Origin: Pseudovibrio ascidiaceicola
GTDB taxonomy: Bacteria > Pseudomonadota > Alphaproteobacteria > Rhizobiales > Stappiaceae
Reading direction: 5' to 3'
NCBI RefSeq assembly: GCF_900114245.1
Contig: NZ_FOSK01000007.1
Span: forward strand, 224,258-288,257
Length of the DNA: 64,000 bases
The first letter of the stretch is position 1. Each line of letters opens with the position of its first letter. Under the pieces are notes generated by a model. That model saw nothing but the letters and a program-made list of their open reading frames with translations, was not told where the DNA came from and did no database searches. Below, piece by piece: positions 55,746-64,000 of this stretch. The translations under genes and the position numbers were made by a program.

Positions 55746-56983
55746 CAAAACTCGGCCTCTTTCAGTGCTTCATCTGCATCGTTTAGTGCGCTTTTAAATG
55801 GGACTAACGCTTCTGTGTCGTAAAGCTTCTCTTCCAGTCCAACATGTGGAACGTAAGGAACAAACTCGGAGGCTGCTGGCGTTTCTGGCTGTGGCCACTC
55901 CCGAATAGTATTTGCCATCGCGATTGCGGCAGTCTGGATTAGTTGATTGCCTGCACTTAAGTCTGCGGCTTTTACCTCAACCAAACCTGAGATTGCCTGT
56001 TCCCATTCTTCACCAGAAGCTTTGGCGGCAGAAAAGTAAAGCTTGGCTTCACTCACGCGTTCTGCATCATCCGAGTTCAGATCAAGAAATGCGGCGCTTC
56101 CCTTAACTGCAAAAGCGGTATTACCACTGATCAAAGCAGCTTTGGCTAGGCGAAGAAGAAGGATGCTTTGAGATTCCTCGTCAAACTCCGAGACCAGCTG
56201 GAACACACGGTCCCATTCATCTTCTTTTTTCAGATAATCAGAACCGCTGATCACATCGGCGACGGTGTCCCGAAATTCAGAAGCGAATACTGAGGAGCTA
56301 TATTGGAACAAATAACGACGAGACAGTCTCTCGAATTTCTCCGTATCGCCCAGCTCGGCAACCATTGGAGCTTGCCTGCGCAATGCGCTCTCTTCCACAA
56401 GCGTCCCCGGCATCATCAAACGCGCAAGATCAAAATAGCGCTGCGCTCCTGCCGGATCATTATTGGAAATCAAAATAGCCTGCGCCAAAGCCACCTGCCC
56501 TGCGACGGCCACCGGGAGCGTGATTGGATCGACCTTTAACAACAAGCTCAACGCCATTTGGCGATTGCCTTGCGAATAAGCCATAGCGCCGGCAAACAAA
56601 TTCGGATCGCCCGTAAATTTGACGCCTTGAACCGCAAGTTCCTGAAAAACCGATCCAGATCCGCCGCTAAGCATAAATGAAACAGCAGCGCGCGAGTTCT
56701 TCTCAAGCTTCCACAACTCTGGGTCCAGTCGCAGAAACCTACGACCAATCACGATAAGCGATGGTTGCAGCAAGTTGTAAGCTTCCAGGTTCCCCTTAAT
56801 GATTTCATCTTGAAGAATCTGCAGCTCCAGAACCATAAGATCAGGATCAGCTGTCGACACCATCTGGGCCGATGCCGGCTGAAGGTTCATCGCAACAGGA
56901 CTTGCGGCTAAAATCAACGCAGTGGTCAACAGTCCAGATCTCAGGAGAGAAGTTCCAGCTTTTCTTGCAGCGCTAACCAGCAT
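55745..56983 (-). CDS. motC: Periplasmic motility protein MotC
   Basis: A 412-residue exported protein with a signal peptide (SGLLTTALILAASPVAMNLQ) and a helical-repeat body, matching rhizobial MotC, which binds the periplasmic part of MotB and affects motor torque. It includes ELWKLEKNSRAAVSFMLSGG and ALRRQAPMVAELGDTEKFERLSRRY. The ATG at 56983 overlaps the motB stop (TGATG), and its own stop overlaps the fliK start in the same way. Confidence 0.9.
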   Translation of the reverse strand: MLVSAARKAGTSLLRSGLLTTALILAASPVAMNLQPASAQMVSTADPDLMVLELQILQDEIIKGNLEAYNLLQPSLIVIGRRFLRLDPELWKLEKNSRAAVSFMLSGGSGSVFQELAVQGVKFTGDPNLFAGAMAYSQGNRQMALSLLLKVDPITLPVAVAGQVALAQAILISNNDPAGAQRYFDLARLMMPGTLVEESALRRQAPMVAELGDTEKFERLSRRYLFQYSSSVFASEFRDTVADVISGSDYLKKEDEWDRVFQLVSEFDEESQSILLLRLAKAALISGNTAFAVKGSAAFLDLNSDDAERVSEAKLYFSAAKASGEEWEQAISGLVEVKAADLSAGNQLIQTAAIAMANTIREWPQPETPAASEFVPYVPHVGLEEKLYDTEALVPFKSALNDADEALKEAEF

Positions 56984-58695
56984 CAAGCCTTCCCTTTCAT
57001 CAGCATTATTTCAATGCGGCGGTTTTGAGGAGCGTATGGCTCTTCAACATCCTTCAGACGGCGGTCTGCATAGCCTTCAATACCTACGATACGGTTTTCA
57101 TCCAAACCACCACGAGTGAGCATGAAATAAGCCATGTGGGCACGAGCTGTAGACAGACGCCAGTTGTCGTTGCGCTTGGATTTGAATGGCCGTGCATCAG
57201 TATGGCCGCGAATTACGATCTCACCGTTCTCTTCTTCAAGAACCTTCGCAATCTGCTCCATCGCCTTCACAACATCCGGATGAGGCTCAGAGGACCCAAC
57301 AGCGAACATTCCAAAGTCGTCATTGTCCATAATGCGGATCAGAACACCATCTTGAGAGTGAGTGAACTCGATGCTCGCTCCGGTTTTCATCCCCTCAAGC
57401 GCTTCTCCAACGGAGTTCGCCAAAGACACCAGCTGTTTGTTGCCTTCATCGTCTTCATCATCACCAGATTCAGACTTTTGTGGCGCTTCTGCAGGCTTTG
57501 CAGCAGGGACTGCTGCGACAGCTTCAAGCTTAGCATCAGCTGGCTCTGTAACGAGATCAGGCTGCTTTATCTCGACCTTCATTTCGGCATTTTTCTGAAT
57601 TTCTTCAGCATCCTCAATCAGTGTCGGAGCTTCCTGTCCGGCATCATCAGCAGCTGTCGTTCCAGCATTCACTTCAGCGAAAACAAGGCGCGTCATTACA
57701 GCGTCTTCGCCTTCAGCCTCTGCTTGACTCTGGGCAAGCTCTTTCAGAATTTCCCCTTCGGCAAAACTCTCGCCTTCGCCGTCTGGAGCATCACCGATTA
57801 CAATCACAGAATTCTCAGCTGAGGCCTCACCAGAAACTGCGGGGAGATTCTTACCTCCACGGGCCAGCTCGGAAGCTTCTTCCAAAACCTTGATTTGCTC
57901 GGCAGTCAACTCATTCGCTGGAATACCTTCTTCTTTTTCATGAAGGATCGGAATTTGAGCGAGCAAAGGAGCATTGCCTGGCAGCTCGTCTTTTTGCCAA
58001 CCAGAAGGATCGAATGGATCTCGGAAGCTGGTTCCGTCAGCCAATCCTTGCCCATCCGGATCACGGTTGGGAAGCGCAAAGAGAACTGGGGTCTTCGCCA
58101 TTTTCAGCGACCCTAAACCACCAGTTCCAGGTGAGCCATCCGTCTCAACAGTCGACTCTGCTTCTGCAGCAAGCGCAGCAAGGATTGCATAAGGATTATC
58201 AAAAAGCTGGGCTTCGCTGTACCGGGCATCACGCTCATAGTCTCGACTAATGGCATTAATTGGTTTGACACCACCGCCTTCGGCATTTGCACCCGCGAGT
58301 TTTGAGTTCTCACCCGTCTCCCGATCAGAGACCGGCTCAGGTCTGTCTGCGCCACCACCCGATGTAGGGCCTTTCTTTTCGATACCACCAGCGCCAACGG
58401 GCTTACCGTTATCAACGCCTTCGTCACTCTCGAGAGGAGACGGCGTTTCTTCAGGGTCACGAATACCCTTCGGGCTTGCAGTGGAATCCACCAGTTTGAT
58501 CGGGTTAAAATAGCTTGCAATACCGCGCTGAGAAGCCTCATCAGATGCATTGACCAACCACATGAGAAGGAAGAATGCCATCATCGCCGTTGCAAAATCT
58601 GCATAGGCAATCTTCCAAACACCTGACTTAGGTATGGTGATCATGTCGCTGTTACGCCTGCGAACGATAATCAGTTCTTGTGGTTCCAACGCCAT
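56983..58695 (-). CDS. motB: Stator protein MotB
   Basis: A 570-residue stator subunit. One membrane helix near residue 30 (AYADFATAMMAFFLLMWLV) carries the Asp needed for proton flow. A long acidic, low-complexity linker of about 330 residues follows, then an OmpA-like peptidoglycan-binding domain (VIRGHTDARPF, STARAHMAYFML, GYADRRL). The linker is much longer than in enterobacterial MotB, as in other Rhizobiales. The ATG at 58695 has GGGAGAG upstream; a longer frame from 58737 would overlap the FliH-like gene. MotA is not in the window. Confidence 0.95.
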   Translation of the reverse strand: MALEPQELIIVRRRNSDMITIPKSGVWKIAYADFATAMMAFFLLMWLVNASDEASQRGIASYFNPIKLVDSTASPKGIRDPEETPSPLESDEGVDNGKPVGAGGIEKKGPTSGGGADRPEPVSDRETGENSKLAGANAEGGGVKPINAISRDYERDARYSEAQLFDNPYAILAALAAEAESTVETDGSPGTGGLGSLKMAKTPVLFALPNRDPDGQGLADGTSFRDPFDPSGWQKDELPGNAPLLAQIPILHEKEEGIPANELTAEQIKVLEEASELARGGKNLPAVSGEASAENSVIVIGDAPDGEGESFAEGEILKELAQSQAEAEGEDAVMTRLVFAEVNAGTTAADDAGQEAPTLIEDAEEIQKNAEMKVEIKQPDLVTEPADAKLEAVAAVPAAKPAEAPQKSESGDDEDDEGNKQLVSLANSVGEALEGMKTGASIEFTHSQDGVLIRIMDNDDFGMFAVGSSEPHPDVVKAMEQIAKVLEEENGEIVIRGHTDARPFKSKRNDNWRLSTARAHMAYFMLTRGGLDENRIVGIEGYADRRLKDVEEPYAPQNRRIEIMLMKGKA

Positions 58696-58700
58696 GGCTA

Positions 58701-59333
58701 CTACTCTCCCAGCGTACTGCGAAGCTCCTCGCACCATTCCGACAGGCCGGTGGAAAGTGCCATATCAGACACCTTCACCACGAGATCAGTGCTGGAGTTT
58801 TCAGAAAATTTAATTGTGCTTGAAAGTTCGGCAGTTTTTTTGCCGAACAAATCATAAAGGTTTTGAGGCCCAGACACTTCAAGAACGACTTCGGGCGTTT
58901 CAGAGAGCTGACGACGCACAACCTGCACCAATGAGGTTACGGCACGATCCCGTGCACTCTCTTCGATAAACGGAACCAGAATTTCAGAGACCGCTTTAGA
59001 CAGCCTATCTTCAATTTCGACGAGAGAGTGTTGAAAAGCTTCCTTTAACTTCTCACCTTCTCCCTCTTTGAATGTTTTTTCCCGCTCAGCCAGCTCAACT
59101 TCTAATTCTTCGCGCATCTTCTTGACACGCTCATCCGCACCTGACTTGGCAGCTTCTTCACCCTCTGAGAACCCATTTTCATAAGCCTCGAAGACGCGGT
59201 TAACCCAGTCTCCACCTTCGCCGTACCCTTTCGGAAGCATGGAGATAACTTCCTGCATGTCCTGAAGGTCTTTAGTGGTAACGCCTGTATCTGTCGTAAA
59301 ATCTGCTAGATAGTCGTTGATGCCGCGTGTCAT
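58701..59333 (-). CDS. FliH-like flagellar assembly protein
   Basis: A 210-residue cytoplasmic protein with a central charged coiled coil (residues about 60-115: EELEVELAEREKTFKEGEGEKLKEAF) and a C-terminal domain (ESARDRAVTSLVQVVRRQLSETPEVVLEVSGPQNL) resembling the FliH/YscL fold that binds and restrains the export ATPase FliI. It overlaps fliF by four bases (ATGA) and lies six bases before motB. Confidence 0.75.
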   Translation of the reverse strand: MTRGINDYLADFTTDTGVTTKDLQDMQEVISMLPKGYGEGGDWVNRVFEAYENGFSEGEEAAKSGADERVKKMREELEVELAEREKTFKEGEGEKLKEAFQHSLVEIEDRLSKAVSEILVPFIEESARDRAVTSLVQVVRRQLSETPEVVLEVSGPQNLYDLFGKKTAELSSTIKFSENSSTDLVVKVSDMALSTGLSEWCEELRSTLGE

Positions 59334-61012
59334 CCAGCACGCTCCTGATCATACATCCACTGCTTCAGAATGATTGCCGCCTGCATATCATCCATCTCAA
59401 CAGCACGCTCAAGCTTGCGAAGATTGTCGCGATTCACAACGGTCGCATCAACACCTTCACCAGACATTCCGTCCCCGTTTGTGTAGTCCGGCAGCTGACC
59501 GTCTTCGCCTTCAATTTCACCATCACGAACAGCGTTGGAATTCGCACCAACCGGCAAACCTTCTTCAACTTCTTCAGGTTTCGGAATAAGGAAGGCGACA
59601 GCTGGCCGCAGACCAAACCAGATAATCATCAGCGTAACAATTAGGATTGCACCAGCGTTGACCACTGACCCCATATTGCGCATCAACACATCCTGCCAAG
59701 TCCGCTCTGGGATAGCAGCAAGCTGCTCACCAGCCAGCATAAAGTTCACGGCAGAAACTGAGACCTTATCGCCACGGGCAACATCAACACCAGCTGCTGT
59801 TGCGATAATCTCTTCAATCTCCTCGACCTTTTCAGTCAGATCCGCTTCGGCGCCATCAACAACAGCATCGCCCTTTTGCCCCTCGACACGGCGCGCCATC
59901 TCCTCAACGAGGCGATCACGATTGACGAGCACTGCTATACTCATGCGATCAATGCGATAATCATCAAAGATGGTTTCAACGGTGCGAGAGGAGATCTCGT
60001 AGTTCGTCAGTTCTTCGCGGCGTTCGTTTTCTTCTGAAGAGCGCTCACCGGATTGCGACGACACCGCTTCCTCAGGAAGGTTTTGCTCAACAGTAGTTGG
60101 ATTCTCCAAACTCGCATTTTGAGCGCTCGCATTTTCGCGCACAACGCGGAAAGATCGCTCAACACGCGTTTCAGGATCATATGAGGTTTCAGAGACACGT
60201 TGGTTATCAGTATTCACAGAGGCAGAAACACTGACTTCAAAGTTATTTACACCGAGATAAGGTGCCAGCGCCTGACGGATGGCATTTTCCTTGCGCGAAG
60301 CTAAGTCAGCTTCCAACATCGCTTTACGACCAGTTGACGCGCTTTGGGCATCTTCACCAGCAGCAAGAAGCTGACCCTCGGTATCAAGAACGGTCACCGC
60401 CTCAGCAGTAAGACCTGGAACAGCAGCAGCAACAAGATAACGAATAGATTGCGCGACTGAATTTGTCTGAACCCCCTCAGTGCGAATAAGAACGGAAGCG
60501 GTTGGCTTTTGATTCTCACGTCGGAAAGTTGCTTTTTCAGGAAGAACCAAATGTACACGAGCAGCTTTAACGCCTTGCATACTTTGGATTGAGCGAGCAA
60601 CTTCTCCCTCAAGCGCACGGACCTTGGTCACGCTCTGCATAAAGGATGTCAGTCCCAGGGAACCCATCTCATCAAAGAGTTCGTAACCTGCACCCGACCC
60701 ACGCGGCAGCCCCTTTTCAGCCAGCAACATACGAGCGCGAGCCGTTGCGCCGACACCGACTGAAATCGATGTGCCGTCTGCGTTTACATCAAACGGAACG
60801 CCGCTGGCCTGCAATGCCATACCGATTTGAGTGACATCATCCCTCTCCAGATTAGCGTAGAGAATTTCCTGCTCTGGACGGGACAGGAGATATGCTGCTG
60901 CGCCAATCGCAACAAACGTAAATAACCCAATAAAAGCGAGCACCATCAGGCGCTTTGCACCTAACTCGGCCAGATTACCATAGATTTTTTCGGCGTTTTC
61001 ACGAGCTGCCAT
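59330..61012 (-). CDS. fliF: Flagellar MS-ring protein FliF
   Basis: A 560-residue inner-membrane ring protein. Two membrane helices (residues about 20-43 and near residue 460) flank the periplasmic ring-building motifs: VPFDVNADGTSISVG, SFMQSVTKVRALEGEVARSIQSMQGVKAARVHLVLPE and RNQKPTASVLIRT-type text. The ATG at 61012 has AGAGG 5 bases upstream and gives the normal family length. A TTG at 61117 would add 35 residues without a ribosome-binding site. Confidence 0.94.
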   Translation of the reverse strand: MAARENAEKIYGNLAELGAKRLMVLAFIGLFTFVAIGAAAYLLSRPEQEILYANLERDDVTQIGMALQASGVPFDVNADGTSISVGVGATARARMLLAEKGLPRGSGAGYELFDEMGSLGLTSFMQSVTKVRALEGEVARSIQSMQGVKAARVHLVLPEKATFRRENQKPTASVLIRTEGVQTNSVAQSIRYLVAAAVPGLTAEAVTVLDTEGQLLAAGEDAQSASTGRKAMLEADLASRKENAIRQALAPYLGVNNFEVSVSASVNTDNQRVSETSYDPETRVERSFRVVRENASAQNASLENPTTVEQNLPEEAVSSQSGERSSEENERREELTNYEISSRTVETIFDDYRIDRMSIAVLVNRDRLVEEMARRVEGQKGDAVVDGAEADLTEKVEEIEEIIATAAGVDVARGDKVSVSAVNFMLAGEQLAAIPERTWQDVLMRNMGSVVNAGAILIVTLMIIWFGLRPAVAFLIPKPEEVEEGLPVGANSNAVRDGEIEGEDGQLPDYTNGDGMSGEGVDATVVNRDNLRKLERAVEMDDMQAAIILKQWMYDQERAG

Positions 61013-61147
61013 TGCGACCTCTGCAGGTGTATCAATGGCGCTACCTTCGCTTTTCAACCTTGCGCGAACGTGATCAGGATTTACATTGGGCGAAAATCCA
61101 CGCTTTCTCGGAGCCAATACAAGCTATTTCGGAGAAAACTAAGAGTA

Positions 61148-61483
61148 TCAGGTATATACATCCGCGTGGGTGATGCGCTGGATACTCGGCAAACCATTCA
61201 CGGTCAAACCACAACCCTGCCCTTTCAAGCGCTTACTCACGCGATCAGCTGTTGCATTGATTGCCACAATCGTATTTGCGCCGCACTCAATTTGACGAAG
61301 CTGACCTTCCTGCTCAAAAAGCACATCTCTGGCAAGTGCAACGACAGAGCTCCAGAAGCGCTCATTGCCCCGCAATGCAAACGTCAGGCCCTCAAGCTTC
61401 TGCTCAGACGCGAGCGCAGAGAGGTCAACCTGACCAACTTCCTGATCTCCTTGCCTGGAGATATTTAACTGACTACTTAACAT
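61148..61483 (-). CDS. Uncharacterised 111-residue protein upstream of fliF
   Basis: No family recognised. It has no signal peptide or membrane segment, and alternates hydrophobic and charged stretches (LEGLTFALRGNERFWSSVVALARDVLFEQ, IVAINATADRVSKRLKGQGCGLTV). It lies 135 bases before the fliF ATG on the same strand, between the flagellin terminator and fliF, so a motility or regulatory role is possible but unproven. A GAG-containing ribosome-binding site precedes the ATG at 61483. Confidence 0.5.
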   Translation of the reverse strand: MLSSQLNISRQGDQEVGQVDLSALASEQKLEGLTFALRGNERFWSSVVALARDVLFEQEGQLRQIECGANTIVAINATADRVSKRLKGQGCGLTVNGLPSIQRITHADVYT

Positions 61484-61620
61484 CAAGCACCGCTCAACTC
61501 AAAACAACCCAACACGAGATAAAGCTTAAGAAATCTTATCTCAAATACTGGTATATTTTATCGAACTTGCCTTAACCTGACTTGTAACAATTTTATCTAA
61601 AATTTTATCATAATTACAAG

Positions 61621-61648
61621 TAAAAGCCCCGGCGATTAACCGGGGCCT
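61621..61648 (-). terminator. Terminator of the first flagellin gene
   Basis: GCCCCGG/CCGGGGC with a 7-base loop is followed on the minus strand by TTTT. Confidence 0.82.
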
Positions 61649-61680
61649 TAAAGCTTCTAAGGTTCTCAGAGCTTTCCGAC

Positions 61681-62844
61681 TTAACGGAACAGGCTGAGGA
61701 TGTTCTGGGAACCAGAGTTAGCGATAGACAGAGCTTGAATACCGAGCTGCTGCTGGGTCTGAAGAGCCTGCAGACGAGTGGATTCAGCGTTCATGTCCGC
61801 ATCAACGAGCTGACCGATACCACGATCAATCGCATCAGACAGGTTGCTTGCAAACTCTTTCTGCATGTCTACGCGTGATTTGGCAGAACCGAGCTCAGTT
61901 GCCGCATCAGTGATCGCGGACAGCTGACCGTCAACAACGTCGATGTAAGCAGCCAAGATACCGTTATCTACCGCGTTGTTACCAAGCGTGGAGATATCGA
62001 GATCAAGGAATGAAATCGGATCGATAGTACCCGCTGTAGTAGAACCAGAAAGCGCTTCAAGCTTTTCAGCCACATCTACCGCAATCGTGTTACCTGAAGG
62101 CAGGGTCGCTGTTGCCGCATTAAAAGTAGCTTTATCCGCATCAGATAGCCCCTCATAATGCTTTAAGATTGCAGCTTCAGTAGCCTTCCTGATAATACCA
62201 TCTTCAGTTGCGGTAACACTGAGCGTACTCATATCACCTGCAGTTGTATGCGCAACAGTAGCGGCAGTACCATTCAGGTTCTCAGTAAGAATACCTGTGT
62301 TGCCTGCTACGCCACGCGTATCAACCAAAACAGTCGTACGAGTGTCAACAACGATGTTCTCAATCTGAGTGTTGCCAGCTGCATCACGTGTAAAGGAACC
62401 GGCAATCTCTTTGTTGAGAGCATCTGTTGCCATGTTCTGCTGCAGCCAGTTTTCACCGGAGAAAGTTGCAGAAGAGGCAATGGTTTCAAGCTGCTTTTGA
62501 AGCTGCTCAACGTCCGCCTGAATCTTTTCACGATCAACAGTACCGTTGGTTGCTGCTGTCAGCTTGTCTTTAATCTGGCTAACGATGTCAACTGTCTGAT
62601 CCATAGCAGTGAACGCTACATCAACAGTCGCAGCACCAAGACCCAAGGAATCCTTCACAGCTGAGAGAGCTGAGTTATCAGATTTCATGGTTGTTGCGAT
62701 AGACCAGTAAGCCGCATTGTCAGAGGCATCAGCAACACGCATACCGGTAGAAATGCGGTTCTGAGTGGTTGCCATGCTGTCGTTGATACCACGAAGAGTG
62801 GTCAACGCTACCATTGCGGAGGAATTGGTCAAAAGAGAAGACAT
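61681..62844 (-). CDS. fliC: Flagellin, copy 1
   Basis: A 387-residue filament subunit. The N-terminal D0/D1 helices (SSAMVALTTLRGINDSMATTQNRISTG) and C-terminal helices (LQALQTQQQLGIQALSIANSGSQNILSLFR) are conserved; the centre (about residues 175-270) is variable and surface-exposed. A TAGGGG ribosome-binding site precedes the ATG. The C-terminal 100 residues are identical to flagellin copy 2 next door, but the centre differs and is shorter. Not preceded by a chaperone gene in the window. FlbT and FlaF are probable post-transcriptional regulators. Confidence 0.96.
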   Translation of the reverse strand: MSSLLTNSSAMVALTTLRGINDSMATTQNRISTGMRVADASDNAAYWSIATTMKSDNSALSAVKDSLGLGAATVDVAFTAMDQTVDIVSQIKDKLTAATNGTVDREKIQADVEQLQKQLETIASSATFSGENWLQQNMATDALNKEIAGSFTRDAAGNTQIENIVVDTRTTVLVDTRGVAGNTGILTENLNGTAATVAHTTAGDMSTLSVTATEDGIIRKATEAAILKHYEGLSDADKATFNAATATLPSGNTIAVDVAEKLEALSGSTTAGTIDPISFLDLDISTLGNNAVDNGILAAYIDVVDGQLSAITDAATELGSAKSRVDMQKEFASNLSDAIDRGIGQLVDADMNAESTRLQALQTQQQLGIQALSIANSGSQNILSLFR

Positions 62845-63108
62845 AATAGTTGCCCCTAAATAAGAAGAATTGGGACATTCCGGATTAAATTCCCGGAGTT
62901 ACAGAATTGCATCATGCACTTTGAATAGTCAAAGCCTGTAACAGAAGCCAACGATGCCTCATGAAACTTACGCCAGACTGATTGAAACATAAGATTTTAT
63001 GAAATCCACGTAGAATTATATCGATTATCTGAGTGGGCTATCGAGTTATAGAAATAAGAAAAAACCAAATCGCTCTGCGGGAGATAAACAGTCAAGATAT
63101 CTCAGAAA
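62845..63108 (-). promoter_or_regulatory. Flagellin copy 1 leader and probable promoter
   Basis: The spacer between the two flagellins holds no gene. On the minus strand TTGACT (62932-62927) and CAATTC (62909-62904) are spaced 17 bases apart, about 60 bases before the ATG, and fit a sigma-70-like promoter. The transcript would have an untranslated leader of about 50 bases, the kind of target FlbT binds. Confidence 0.35.
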
Positions 63109-63140
63109 AAAGTAAAGGCCCCGGCAAATAGCCGGGACCT
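63109..63140 (-). terminator. Terminator of the second flagellin gene
   Basis: GGTCCCGGC/GCCGGGGCC (one U-G) with a 5-base loop is followed on the minus strand by a T-rich run. Confidence 0.8.
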
Positions 63141-63172
63141 TAAAGTTTCTAAGGTTCTCAGAGCTTTCCGAC

Positions 63173-64000
63173 TTAACGGAACAGGCTGAGGATGTTCTGG
63201 GAACCAGAGTTAGCGATAGACAGAGCCTGAATACCGAGCTGCTGCTGGGTCTGAAGAGCCTGCAGACGAGTGGATTCAGCATTCATGTCTGCATCAACGA
63301 GCTGACCGATACCACGATCAATAGCGTCAGACAGGTTGCTTGCAAATTCTTTCTGCATATCAACGCGTGATTTTGCAGAACCGAGCTCAGTTGCCGCATC
63401 AGTGATTGCAGACAGCTGACCATCAACAACGTCGATGTAAGCTGCAAGGATACCGTTATCTACAGCGTTGTTACCGAGCGTAGAGATATCGATATCAAGG
63501 AAAGACATTGGCTCAAGTGTAGTCGCAGTTGTACCAGATAATGCCTCAAGCCGGTCTGCAACTTCAGCAGCAATTTCAGTTGCGTTTTTATCGGCAATAG
63601 GAGCACCAGAATCGGTTATACCGAAGTCAGCCTTTGCCGCATCATCAAGACCGTCATAATACTTTACAATTGCAGACTCGACAGCTTTACGAAGAATACC
63701 GTCACCACCAGTACCCTCAGGTACATCGAGAGAGTCGATATCGCCTCTTGTCATCGTAGGTGTGCCGTGAACATCGCCCATCAAGTTTGATGTCAGGATA
63801 CCTGTGTTGTCTGTTAAGCCACGCGTATCAACCAGAACAGTCGTACGAGTGTCGACAACGATGTTCTCAATCTGGGTGTTACCAGCTGCATCACGTGTAA
63901 AGGAACCAGCGATCTCTTTGTTGAGAGCATCAGTTGCCATATTCTGCTGCAGCCAGTTTTCACCGGAGAAAGTTGCAGAAGAGGCAATGGTTTCAAGCTG
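63173..64000 (-). CDS. Flagellin, copy 2 (5' end outside window)
   Basis: The frame is open to the right edge, so about the first 110-120 codons are missing. The visible 275 residues match flagellin copy 1 from QLETIASSATFSGENWLQQ to the end. The segment after RTTVLVDTRG diverges (LTDNTGILTSNLMGDVHGTP versus VAGNTGILTENLNGTAATV), then the two converge again at NAVDNGILAAYIDVVDGQLS. This copy has a longer variable centre. Probably the second of a tandem array that may continue to the right. Confidence 0.95.
   Translation of the reverse strand, partial: QLETIASSATFSGENWLQQNMATDALNKEIAGSFTRDAAGNTQIENIVVDTRTTVLVDTRGLTDNTGILTSNLMGDVHGTPTMTRGDIDSLDVPEGTGGDGILRKAVESAIVKYYDGLDDAAKADFGITDSGAPIADKNATEIAAEVADRLEALSGTTATTLEPMSFLDIDISTLGNNAVDNGILAAYIDVVDGQLSAITDAATELGSAKSRVDMQKEFASNLSDAIDRGIGQLVDADMNAESTRLQALQTQQQLGIQALSIANSGSQNILSLFR

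Overview
The window looks like chromosomal DNA from an alphaproteobacterium of the order Hyphomicrobiales (Rhizobiales). The evidence is a short-form phosphatidylserine decarboxylase, CreA, DUF2865 and DUF2059 proteins, a class II DAHP synthase, and above all a flagellar cluster with the rhizobial order flgE-flgK-flgL-flaF-flbT-flgD-fliQ-flhA-fliR next to motB-motC-fliK(motD). A marine Stappiaceae-type organism such as Pseudovibrio would fit, but genus is a guess from memory. No phage, insertion sequence, CRISPR array or toxin system is visible.

Positions 1-31.2 kb hold mostly housekeeping genes in short units: the 3' end of an RND efflux pump, psd-pssA, an Atm1-type ABC exporter, a LysM protein, a LOG-family hydrolase, rarD, cysS-cimA (with a possible leader peptide between them), an L,D-transpeptidase, creA, a DUF2865 protein converging on gltX, an MFS transporter, nadE, an orphan receiver protein, DAHP synthase, a gamma-glutamylcyclotransferase-like protein, gor, a DUF2059 protein, rpiA, gph, a second MFS transporter and a tRNA-Val(TAC). 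From 31.2 to 43.1 kb lie a stand-alone, unusual trpB, a dppBCDF peptide ABC importer flanked by two paralogous binding proteins, a MerR regulator with dyad operators, slyX and a GntR regulator. From 43.1 kb to the right edge everything is on the minus strand and belongs to flagellar assembly and motility. It ends in two tandem flagellins, the second cut by the window edge.

The most unusual content is non-coding. Two intergenic stretches, about 15.14-15.61 kb (plus strand) and 33.03-32.52 kb (minus strand), are colinear, divergent copies of one roughly 470-510 nt element. Aligned by eye, they share conserved blocks, while paired arms change together: a long-range closing stem, hairpins capped by GNRA-type tetraloops, a 7-bp stem enclosing a small hairpin, a CCCGN hairpin and a 24-nt hairpin. 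Copy A carries four GNRA hairpins in tandem. This pattern suggests a large structured RNA (or a mobile element shaped by RNA structure) that I cannot assign to a known family.

Smaller points of interest are a 33-bp intergenic repeat found twice, mutually exclusive hairpins upstream of gor, a 31-residue membrane peptide gene, and flagellin 3' untranslated regions as conserved as the coding sequence. Identities, pairings and promoter calls were judged by eye. Start codons were chosen from ribosome-binding sites and normal family lengths.
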